Positions 24,479-35,393 of a stretch of 64,000 nt of DNA are shown here, one piece after another. Origin of the DNA: Bolinopsis microptera. Lineage: Eukaryota > Ctenophora > Tentaculata > Lobata > Bolinopsidae. A program made the translations under genes and the position numbers. Under the pieces are notes generated by a model. It searched no databases, had not been told where the DNA came from, and was given only the letters and a program-made list of their open reading frames with translations. The DNA lies in the NCBI RefSeq assembly GCF_026151205.1, contig NC_087077.1, positions 18,026,475 to 18,090,474 of the forward strand, in the 5' to 3' direction. Position 1 is the stretch's first letter. Each line of letters opens with the position of its first letter.

Positions 24479-25342
24479 TCCTGACTGCTCCGCTGCACCG
24501 AGCCTAATGCCCTAATCGGTCATTATTTACAAGTAAAGGGAGGGGACAATTTTAACGCTGACATGATGTTTTTATCATGTTCTTGAAAAGATTCTTTACG
24601 TTCTTTCAAGTTCTTTTCAGTCCATTTAAGTGCATTGTTTCATTCGATCATCAGATTTATTTGTATGACTTTGTTAATATGCTTATATAATATGCGAGCA
24701 TTGCAATCTCTCAACCTGACCCCGAATGAATACTGGTAATAAGAACTGCAGCAGTGCTGGAGGTTCATTGTCAAGTACTTATTAGTAGGTTTGGTGAATG
24801 AGCCAATAACGAAAAGACTAGACTCTGATTAAAAATACAATAACGTGCATATTATATCTGATGAAACACCAGACTGTCACTCTGAAATAAAACGGTCTAG
24901 TACCAGAGTTAGTGAGACACATTGTGTTCTATTCCCCGGTATTCTCTACTTCTTGATAATCACGTGCCTGGTCTTCATTCTTTAAGAATATGCTCGGGTT
25001 ATATAAAACATTGTATCCCCGACTGGGGGGATACTTCTGCTTTCATCTTGCCTCGTCTCAGTGCATGTCCGTATCATCCGTAGCCTTGCTATCTTGAAAT
25101 TTTCCTATTTGTATTTCGTGGTATGATAATTATTCCTCTGGTGTTTAGAATCCACATTGTCCGTCTTTTCAGAGAGAAACATCAATCTTGTCTTGTAAGC
25201 TTAGCTTGTTTCTTATAGCCGCTTATTGATAAATTATTTATCGCGGACGATCAATTAACATAATCGTCTATAGAAGGATCCTTTTTATGATACCTATGAT
25301 ATATGCTGGTCAAGAAATAGTGGAGTCTGTTCAAGAATCAAG
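24479..25342. other. Non-coding tract
   Basis: Nothing supportable seen. Confidence 0.4.
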
Positions 25343-25390
25343 ATGAAGTTCAACATTAACTTATTGGGCAAGTTATGCGAGGCTACCAAG
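25343..25390 (+). CDS. Candidate short first exon, phase 0 end
   Basis: ATG in context aagATGa, 16 codons (MKFNINLLGKLCEATK), then a strong donor (accaag|gtgagtac). It ends in phase 0, unlike the phase-2 group. There is no acceptor-like pyrimidine tract close upstream, so it would be a first exon. Not recognised, and too short to be sure. Confidence 0.3.
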
Positions 25391-28144
25391 GTGAGTACAA
25401 ATATGAGTTAGAGCAAAATATGAGAATTATTTATAAAATATGTAAATCATTCGTTGAACGACGTTTTATCAGGGGCTTAAAACCAATAGATACGCTAGGT
25501 ATAGGTAGGCTAGTACCTATACATACCTATATAGTATATACCTATATAGTAGTACTGAAACATACGCAGCACGCTGGGTTGTATTCCGCGGAATATCGGG
25601 GGACCGACCTTTTCAGGCAATATGTCGTTTCTACCAAGTCAATAGGCACTGTATTATTAGTATTGCAATCAAATTAGTGCTTGGTGACGATAGTGGTGCG
25701 GTGAGAAAATCATGCAATTAATTAAAAAATTTCCACCGGAGCAGTCCAAAAAAACTAGTCGTCGTTCAGTGACTGTTCATAGAAATGGAATCAGAAATTT
25801 TATGAAAATCCCGCAGCTCAAGTACTGAAATAGATACAATCGGCCGCTTGAATTTTCTGAACTGTGGGAATATTTTACAATAAAAATACAACTTTATTCA
25901 ATCACTAGTGTTAGTATGATATTTCCTAGCGAACTTTCTTTATAAATAAGAAGAGCTTCAGTGTGACTGTATAGCAGGAGGAAAAGGTAAAGTTGCTTAT
26001 CTCAGGTTGCAATGTAGATAAGCAGACCACACTACATTACAAACACTCACTGTAAAACATTATATTAGATCAAGTATTCTTGCAGCTAGCTATTCTCAAC
26101 TCTCAAATATGAACTTGTGGGTCGACCAGACAATTAAAACATTTATCAGGAGTCACATTCCAAAAGATAAGCTGCTGATAAATTTTATCAGCTTTTGGAA
26201 TGTGACTGCTCTAATATCACGTGACAATAAATGAACCAGTCGCAGTTTCCCTACATCCGTCATCACTGTTAAAATATTCACACTGGCAAAAGATAGCACC
26301 TTACAATTTGTTATAGATGTGTCTAGAGCCCTGTGAATGAATCTACTCTCTACAACTTTGTGGACTGCGAATTAACTAAGGTAAAGTTTATTTTCTCACG
26401 GGATATAAAACGATAGATCCATCACATACAATATACATTGATACATCCATGCATGATTCATAGTCGCTAGTGTAAAATTTTACTGCGTCTTGTATAGAAT
26501 CAAAGACGGGAAAAGTCTTGTTTTAAGCTAGACTCTTAACTAATGAGCAATTTAGCTTAAAGTTATGTATTCATTGGTGATCAGAATGCAGACATCATTA
26601 AGTCCTTAGACCACTTTATGTAACAATGATTCATAACGTAACAATTATTCGTAGCGTAATATTGCCATTGATTAATATCTTAACAATGATTCGTCCCCGG
26701 GCTGAAATGTTTGCGGAGATATGGTTCTGAAACAAGTTGAAATGTATTACCAAGTCACGTGATCATCCCAGGATCTATAGTTCAGACTATTGCTTAATAC
26801 TTGAATATATCATGTTAGTGAGATGGTAAACTATTGTTGGATATTTGCCAGGACCGCTACTTCTACCACGGTTATATGGTTTGTACTGCAGATGGCGCAC
26901 ACCAAGGAATTAATTACTCCTGTGTAGTGTAATATTAGAACCTGGTAACTTGCAACCTGGTAACCTGCAACCTGGTACCCCCTCCCCTGATGTAGCAAGC
27001 ATCGGTTTGCCTGCTATAGCTAATGTAGCAAGAATTGTAGCTCCCTCTACTTGAAAAAAGATCAGGGAGTTGTTTGTACCATCTGTCTACCTAGGGCGAG
27101 GTTTATATGTTAATTTTACAGTACTCTTATTGTAAGAGGACTTGGTCGAGCAGAACGGGTGTTTGAGTGTGCAAGTCATCCGTTTAATGTGAGCTTTAGA
27201 GCGGTGAGCTTGATGTCTGTCCATGAATGGACGTTCTTTTAAACTAAAACCGCTTTAAAAAATTTTTGGAAGAAAATGTTTAACTTTAACTTCGTAAGAA
27301 AATTTTAAACCTTAAATTATCGTAACAATGGTGATAAAATATTTACACCCTGACCTTTATCTCTTTACGGTTGAACGACAAATGCCTTACATACCATGGC
27401 AGTGTGTTGGGGTTGGTGTTAATTACTATGTTGAACTAAAATGTTGCTCAGCTGGTGTAAACTTTACTATATAATATATACTAGCTGACCTTTGAGATAA
27501 TACACAAACGTCAACAGCTTCTATTTGGATTGACTGAGCCTATGATAACTCTTCAAAACAAGGAAATTCCGCTGAACTTACTGCACAATATTCTTGGCAC
27601 CTCCCCAATAAGGTCCTCCTTCTTGTTATTATATAAAAGATAATAACAATTTTTGGCTTCCTTACCACACTCTCTATTCCAGTCTGGACTACTAGTCTGA
27701 GAGTTAATACACAGCAGCTGCTGTTAACCCTGCTTACACTGCCGTCTATACTTTGCGTTATAATCACCAATCTAATAATGACAATCAGCATATCTCACTT
27801 CACACTTGGCAAATCTCTCTTTAAAAATGAAAATCTTTTCAAAATTATGCATACAATTAACTAGAACATTTGGCGCAAAACTAAAATCACAATATGATGA
27901 CTGGATTCACGATTAAAGGTCAAATTTTATCATAAATTTCAATTATAATAAGAACTTTTTAAAATTAGTAGTCTAGAATCACAGACAAATCAGTTGGTTA
28001 ATGAAAAATCATAATTTAGTGTTTGATAAAAAAGTCTTCCCTCACCATTGAGGCTACGATATGTGAAGTCTTACGTTTGATAACAATGAACTGCAGACGA
28101 TAGCATTTCCAAGCACCGTTTCTTAATGCATTTCAACTTCAAGA
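25391..28144. other. Non-coding tract with a short palindrome
   Basis: No supported gene. At 26150-26206 arms agtcacattccaaaag and its reverse complement flank a smaller ctgataaa/tttatcag hairpin, together about 57 bases. Confidence 0.45.
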
Positions 28145-30150
28145 CTAACTACTGAAGCAGCTTATGTAGAGTATGTGGTGGTTTAAACATGTTACACTTG
28201 CAGTCATAACTCATGTCCTATTTTCCACCTTCATTAACATCATTGCGCAAATAATGAATGTCCATGAATGTTGATACATTGAGTAAGTATTAATAATGCC
28301 TTCCTAGCTGAAGTACTGTTACCAACCTTGTAGAAAGTGACGTTTTACCTACTATTTGTTATATAGTACAGTATGAAGAATGTGTATTACGGATTACTCA
28401 CACGTCGGACACACAGAGATGTCCAATATTGTTGAGTGACTAGATGACAGATTGATAACCATTCCTTGTAAGGACGTTTACAAGAAGCGTTTCATTTATT
28501 TGTGCGCTTGCATCCATTTGCTAGGCCTGATTCTTCAAATGATGGCGATCAGGCATTGAGTTTCGCTTTTCGAACTGTCGATGTAATGAACAGATGGTTT
28601 AAAGCTTCATCTTTTCTTCTCAAGTATTCTGCCTTCCATTACCGGTTTAAAACACAGTGTTCGATCATCTTTATCCTTCATCAGTCCTTCATGTGTTGCT
28701 GAAATTAGAATCTGAACGTAGGTGATGAAAAAGCCGGGTGACCATAAGTCGAGAAATTGTCATTCTAGTTTCCATATACCAATACCAACACGATGACGTT
28801 TCCTTGGCTAGTTGGGACTTTGTTATGATATTAGCATTTTATATAATAACTCACTGCCAAACAATTTATACCTACGAAGGAGGTGTCACTTTGGCTTGGT
28901 CAGGTTGAGGAGTTAGCTGAAATTGTTATCACTGTTGGAGATTATGATGACGGCATTACACGATTAAGATCATTTTTATCATCAAGTGACCTTCAAATTA
29001 TTATTTTAAGTTACTTTTCTAAAAATCTTAGCAGAACTCAAGATTCAAGTACAAAATCATTTGATTTAAAAAGTCATGATTTGGGGGAGTGGCCGTTTCT
29101 GAAAGAGAGGAGGGGTCTCCCTGACCAATGTATGGCTCACGTAATATGTGAAGGATCTCTAACGTAGATAAATCATTGATGAATCGTTTGGGCAGACGAA
29201 TAAATCTATTTCCCAAGGCAACCGATATTCTGTGAATGGGCTCCATTTCAAGCATATCAGACTATCAGTACTAATAGAGTTATGTAGAGGTATGTTGGTG
29301 GTTATAAAACATGTGGTATGCACTGTGCAGCAATAATAGCATCATGTCTGAATTTAGCACACCTTCATTAACATTACATTGACGTCAAATAATGAATGTC
29401 ATATAATATGCTTATACTATTTGAGTAATAATTGCAGAAATAATGCTCTTCCCAGGCTGAAGTAGCCCTGTTACCAACCGGTTGTAGAGTGGAACTAATT
29501 ATTATAGCCTACTATTTGGTTATATAAGGTACATGTATATGGAAGAAATGTGATGAATTACTGATTACTCAACCGGTCAGGACATCAAAAGATCCGCGGT
29601 CCTCCAAATTATTGCTATCAGAAGTGGACAAGTTTTTAAGAGTCTGACTATTAGGGATAGACAGCATTCCATTGTCATAGATGGTTTACTCTAAAGAAGC
29701 GGTATAATGAGACTATTGGATAATTTGTTTGCAGTTTGCAAATACCAAATTATGCTTAAGGCCTGGAAGTCCATATATTAGTATGGCGATCAGAGAATTG
29801 AGAATCGTCTGTTTTGAAACGTGATAGTAATGATATTGACGATGGGATGGTTCAGTAAGCTCAGTTGCTATGGGGTGGGGCTTGTCTGCAAGGTATTCTG
29901 GGACCCTTCCATTACCTGGTTCTTAGGAGAAACCAGGCAGCTCTCCGACTCATCTTTACCTGTCAAACTCATGTTCCCTTGCAGTGTGTCTGCATGAATA
30001 GAAATCTGAACGAAGTTGATAAAATGCCCGGGGTTAGACCATTAAGTGATAAAATTTTATATTTCCATTCTGTGACGCATTTCCAGTATGGACTAAGTAG
30101 CCAAACGTCCGATTGACGTTTCCTGGCTCAGTTTGGTGAACATTTTTTAA
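28145..30150 (+). repeat. Old diverged tandem duplication
   Basis: Segments of 28145-28830 recur in order at about 29270-30150: accttcattaacat, aataatgaatgtc, ctgttaccaacc, tatttggttatat-like, gatcag-c-attgag, ccttccattacc, atctttatcct/acctgtca, tgacgtttcctggct. There are many substitutions and indels and no shared intact frame. About 430 bases between the copies (28831-29260) have no counterpart. Confidence 0.7.
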
Positions 30151-30714
30151 TTGTTAAAACTTTTAATTGTTCCCTTGATTCTTTCATGAAGCTGTCCGGG
30201 TGGCAATCTCATTCATCATGCTGGGCGACAAATCTACAGATCATTGTTTTTGTTAAAAAGTGAAATTGTTTTTCATTATTTTACGGACTTGCCAGAATGT
30301 TTACGTACGGCGCAGAGACAATTTTCAGTATCAAGCAATTTTGTCATCGTTTACCTTGATATCTTAAAGCCGCGTGCGCGCATCGCGCGCTCGCGGTTTT
30401 AATTCTACATACCATGTGCCTCATTTACTCATCGATTCCTCGGCCTGCATCTCACACCATGCAGTAAATCTGACAGTACAGTTGACTGACAATACAACAC
30501 AAATTTACTATTCAAAATAATTACAGCTCAAAAAAATTGACAATTTAATAAAATTAACGATACAGCCCAACAAACATTTTGTAAATGCTTCCAGAATCCA
30601 GTCCCAGTTTTAACTCCCAAGTTTAAATTTCGATAATTTTAAAATGATTAAGTGTTATGTTTCGCGATCTTCTAAATAAGGAGAAGAAATTCCATTAATA
30701 TATTTAATTTTCAG
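30151..30714. other. Non-coding tract with a CpG-rich spot
   Basis: At 30369-30397 an imperfect GC palindrome (ccgcgtgcgcgc / gcgcgctcgcgg) stands out from AT-rich surroundings. Otherwise probable intron. Confidence 0.4.
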
Positions 30715-30830
30715 TTGCGCAGAAGAGGTAAGATGGGGAGGAGTGAGAGTGATCCTGGACATGATTCGTGGATACAGGACAAGTACAAGTTACCTCCCCT
30801 TATAAACGTCACTCCCTGCGCTGAGAACGA
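30715..30830 (+). CDS. Candidate exon, phase 2 end
   Basis: Acceptor tatttaattttcag and strong donor (aacga|gtaagtc) bound 116 bases with one fully open frame: LRRRGKMGRSESDPGHD, then SWIQDKYKLPPLINVTPCAEN. The stop comes right after the donor. It can be an internal exon (0 to 2) or, from the ATG at 30733 (AAG ATG G, strong context), the coding part of an alternative first exon. The segment KLPPLINVT faintly recalls residues ahead of the UCR1 region in long PDE4-type phosphodiesterases. This is from memory and weak. No domain is recognised. Confidence 0.55.
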
Positions 30831-33800
30831 GTAAGTCGGTTGTTGCCCACACCGGGGATTTGTGTACGTTTGTTTGTTTGTTACTGTGTTTATTGGTAGT
30901 GTGGGGTGGGTCGTGGTTAGGTGCCTTGTCAATGATTTGCTAACTATGTATTTTAAAAATAAAACCATGTATCTTGCTTCAATTATAATAAGCAGTCAAA
31001 TAATGGTTTAAATTTGGTTGTCAGGTTAACAGAAACCTTCTGGATAAGTTGAGGTGTGAGATTTATAAAATTTAGGTATTAACAGTGTGATACTGATGTG
31101 AGAGGTAGTTTACCAAGCTCATAAAACGTTAATTTTGAGAGTAAATTCTATCATATTTTGAGTATTTCAGTATTTGGTGAAATTGCGAATATTTACTTAC
31201 CTTATTATACCATATTCTCTGTAATTTCAATTTGTTTGTCTGTTATGTTACTGTTGATTAAATATCTATCCAATCAAGAATTTAGAAGGCAAGGGTGGGG
31301 AGTAATCCTCACGGTCTGCACTCTCCCGTATCATCCTGGATTCTTCTTGACGTATTCTTGCAAAAGGTTTACCGTTTATGTCTTATAATCACTCATTAGC
31401 TACTCCAATCTCGTAACATTCAAACTTAAGAGTTCTATAATATACAACATTTTTTTACTTGCTTTTCTTGATTTCTCCGTTTTATTGTTAGCTGACAACA
31501 CGGATTAACAAATTAAGTCAGCACTTCAGACTTGCTTAATTAGTTAATTGAAAGTATTTACGAATGAGGTGTTTTTTGCGCCGTATCTTTCAGATTTTAT
31601 TATTAAGTTCGGACGTAAGGTACACGGTTTTCCTGGAATCACACACTACACGGATGTTGTAGTAACAATGAAACAAAAAGTACAATTTGTTCTTATTTTA
31701 TTCCGACCACTTTGTGCGGACATCATCTCAACTAGTGAAGAGGAAATGCATTGACCTCATGGAGTGTTCAGTGTTGACATCTATCACTATGTGTACATGT
31801 ACTCGACTCCGTGCTTTCTTTATGTATTGTTAGACTGCAGTAACGATCGTCCCTTTGTGCTGACAATTTGGAGCGGTCTTATTTTCACTCAAATTTTGGA
31901 AACACACCTTTCACGACCATCCACGACTTTTCTCAATGCCAGGGTAATAGTTGTCTTGCACCTTGCTCGCATCACATCTACTTGGACGGCTGGTGCCAGG
32001 TGCATACTTGTTACGATACCATAAATGGTATAGTATAATTAAATACAAGAAATATGGTCCATGACAGCTTCTGATTTGGATAATTCACGCTGTCCAAGAG
32101 TCCCAAAATGAGAGGGCCTGTTGAATATTTATCAGCATCTAAACATACAAAGCAACTGGTTTAATTACGGTATTACGTCTATGTCCTATGAGAGTCTTTG
32201 AAGCTTCTAGTCTAACATTACAACTGTGTTGAGGTAAGTGGTAGAATGTTATGGAAGAGTATAACCCACACCTTGATTCCGGAGGAGGGATATTAATTTG
32301 GCACCTCCAGGGTCTCACAGTCTGAGACCCTGTGCTGTTGTGTCACAAATCGTTGATCCTGCCATGATGCTACTCAGCAGTAGATAATTCATTAGTTTAA
32401 TATGATATTGACAAATGAAGTGGGTGATGTAAGCAATGCGAATTATATTATAATACTGTTAGAGGTAACTGCAGTCTTCCACTGGATCGATTAACCCGTT
32501 TTATTGCAACCCTTGTTCAACCGATTGATGACTTGGCTTGTTACACCCGTGCAATCAGTTAGTCATTTATTCCCTTTGAGTTGTAGTTTATAGCAATTAC
32601 AAGTATCGGAGCATGTGCCATAATTGGTGTACAGTGGCCGAAGTTCCCTGTAGTTATTATAATACAGCCTGTAAGTAATACTGCAATACTGTTTATTATC
32701 TTTATCAGCGTTCTACATTTGAGTTGGGTCTACATCCTCTGTACAGCTGGTAGATATTAAATGGCTGATTGACGTGGTGCATTTCATTCCGCCCTGTCAC
32801 TGATAAACCACCTGGCAGCCACCCTGTATCACCATCACATGCACTTTAAATAGAATATCGTATCAAACACCACCACCCCTTGCTCTGTCGTACCTTCTCA
32901 TCACTTATCTGGTGCCTTCATGCACATCGCTGGATTGCACCACCGACAAGTGGCGTTTTTATTTGCTCATTTAGGAGTTTAGCGTTTTCTGCTTGATACA
33001 TCTGTTTTTATTTGCTGTGGATTTGGCAACAGCTCAAAAGAACAACAATCTAGAACACCATCAACAGTGTTCAACACTAAGCTTTACTGAAACTTTTCCC
33101 GGATGACCCCCGACAGTGTTTCCATCGGCCATCCAGTCCCAATTAATTAGAATACAAATATTGGTTGATTTGTCATATTATATGGCTGTTAGAATATATT
33201 TTCCTATACAAATAGCTTACCTAGATTTACTGCGAAGGTCTTCTGGCCAGTAGTTTTGGCTTACCTCCTGGAAGGTAGAAACATTCATCAGCAAAATCAT
33301 AATCAGTAAGAATGATAGTCATCGGTCTGAACCGTTGTACGACTTAACCCTGTCAATAAAGAAAATCAGATCAGATTATAAGACATAATAAGTCAAGGTG
33401 ACCTCAACCTGTGGGTGTCGGCACTATTTTTCATGCTTTTTCTTAACTCCATGAATGAGGTGTAACTGGTTCCACGTATTTTTGAATAGTTAGAATCGTT
33501 TACTATTGAATATTCAGCAATCAGCTCGTAAACAAATATCCACTCAGTCCGTTTAGACCTAGTATCATTGTAATAATACTCGCTCCAAACTCAGAAACTA
33601 GGTGAATGGAGCCAACTTAAGCAGTTCAAAATTGGATTGGTTCACCCGTCTCAATTTCCAATGTACGATTAGGCTGAAGTCTGTATGAAACGATCCCACA
33701 TCGTCATTAATAACGCCATATCATGATGTTTACTAACGTTTTTAGCTACCTCCATAGTAACTCCATAGTAACAATATAACCATAGTAACTCGGCCAATGT

Positions 33801-34327
33801 TCGCCGACTTTCTCAGTTCACAAAACATCTCACCTGCACGCGTCCAATATTCATTTGCTTGATGCATTTATATTTCTGCGAAAGAAATGATTTCGAGGTA
33901 AAAATTTGAAGGAAGTCTGGACTGTGGGTGGAATAGTTGGATAGTTAGTTACTTGATCAGCGTGGTGGTTTTAATCCGTTTCCGCTGAACGAGTAGTGAC
34001 CGTTAAAATCCGCGTTTATTATTCTCGCTGACTCTCGGAACGGTCAATCATCAAGCTATTTCATCATCGAGTTGTTTTTTTCTTCTTCAGAAGTCTGTAA
34101 TACCTTTTAAATTTTCCCAACAAAATTAAGATATTATCTCGATTCGCGATGGTCTGAGCCTTTTATAATATGGCCACTGCATAATATGACCCCGAGCACA
34201 GAAATAGTTGTGACAAATTAGTCCCCAGAAAATATTCATAATGCCGTAACTATTGCAAAATATTGCAATAATTTCCCTGTAAAGTCGACAGTAATGTCCC
34301 AAATAAAGTGCTGCCGCGTATATATTA
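30831..34327. other. Non-coding tract
   Basis: No supported gene. It includes a perfect 10-bp hairpin (cagggtctca / tgagaccctg, 32308-32332) and short repeats of ccatagtaac (33750-33790). Confidence 0.45.
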
Positions 34328-35393
34328 CCTTACTCGGGAATATTATAGCGGGTTAATTTATGACTGGGAAAATTAATGACCGGGAAAAATATGGCGGACT
34401 TTCCCAAAACCCGCCAAATTATCCCGGTCATGTATTTACCGGTGGCCGACCTTTCAAGTTTTTTTTCAGAGGTCAACAAATTTTCAACCGAAATTTCTGT
34501 TTTTGTTACTTGTTAAAGAAGTTATTTCAATTTACAGTTATTGATATTACTCAGAAATAGAAAAAAAGACACGTCTATTTAAAGGAAAATAAATCTAAGC
34601 AATAATAAGTCAAATTTTCATTAAAGCGTATTCTCATTCTCATTATCGCTAATGTCCCCGCCATTATCATTATTGATATCCCCCTGAGCTGCTGGCCGTC
34701 AAATTCGAAGTTGTATTGTTGTCTTAACAAGACTTTCATTTTGTCCGCTAATGGGGCTACCCGCTACTGCTCTGAAGGTCAGCCGGAGCTTAATTTCCTG
34801 CCCACCGCTTGGTATTGGGGAACGTCTTGGTTTTGCATCTTCAACTGCTCCAGTAATCAATCCACCGTGGACCATGAAATAGTGGCACAGTTTACTCACT
34901 TCTAGCGGGATGTGGCCACAAGTTACTTTAACGGGAAAAACTCCCTCTTTCTTTAGTCTACACACTGCACACGAGAAGCGATCAATCTTTAGAGACATTA
35001 TTATTATAATATATATTATATATTATTATTATATTCTTTTTCTTCTATAACATATAAATTGTTTTCTTCTCTACGATTCACTGATTCATGGGCAAGAGAA
35101 GTGAGAATCACGGTCCACCCTGAAATCTGATTTCTATAACCAAATTGTGATTTTTATAACGAAATTATGGTAGCAACCGCCAATAAAGTTACAGCCCTCC
35201 ATCCACTGCTTCAAAAGTTTTCTCTAGCACATATGAGACTTCAGGTAAAATATGATGATCACCACCCCCTTGGAACCCCATAATCTGAGTCGGCGGGTTT
35301 TTTTATGACTGGTAAAATTTTTGACCGGGAAAAATATGGCGGAAACTTCCAAAACCCACCACTTTATCCCGGTTATAATATTCCCGAGTAAGG
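34328..35393 (-). mobile_element. TA-flanked TIR transposon, copy 1
   Basis: Both ends carry CCTTACTCGGGAATATTATA as inverted repeats, flanked by TA (34326-34327 and 35394-35395), as in Tc1/mariner-type insertions. Subterminal modules (gaccgggaaaaatatggcgg, aaaacccgcca) recur at both ends. Compared with copy 2 (59147-63634) it has an extra internal segment of about 400 bases (about 34659-35061) holding the HIRAN-like fragment and an AT microsatellite. No transposase is seen. Strand is given by the HIRAN-like frame. Confidence 0.85.
34699..34998 (-). CDS. HIRAN-like domain fragment inside the transposon
   Basis: A 99-codon open frame. Seen: DRFSCAVCRLKKEGVFPVKV, then GHIPLEVSKLCHYFMVHGG, then GGQEIKLRLTF. 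Known: HIRAN domains (as in the fork-remodelling helicase HLTF) read roughly N/D-P-Y/F-D-x-x-A-V-x-V ... G-H-V-P-R-x-I-x-x-x-x-x-F, then a Gly-rich hairpin and an E-I-P/K strand, and this order matches. The start of the domain seems shortened: the usual residues before DRFSCAV are missing or lie beyond the ATG. There is no helicase nearby. HIRAN modules occur in transposon-linked frames of invertebrates, so this may be element cargo or a captured exon. It is absent from copy 2. Confidence 0.5.
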   Translation of the reverse strand: MSLKIDRFSCAVCRLKKEGVFPVKVTCGHIPLEVSKLCHYFMVHGGLITGAVEDAKPRRSPIPSGGQEIKLRLTFRAVAGSPISGQNESLVKTTIQLRI

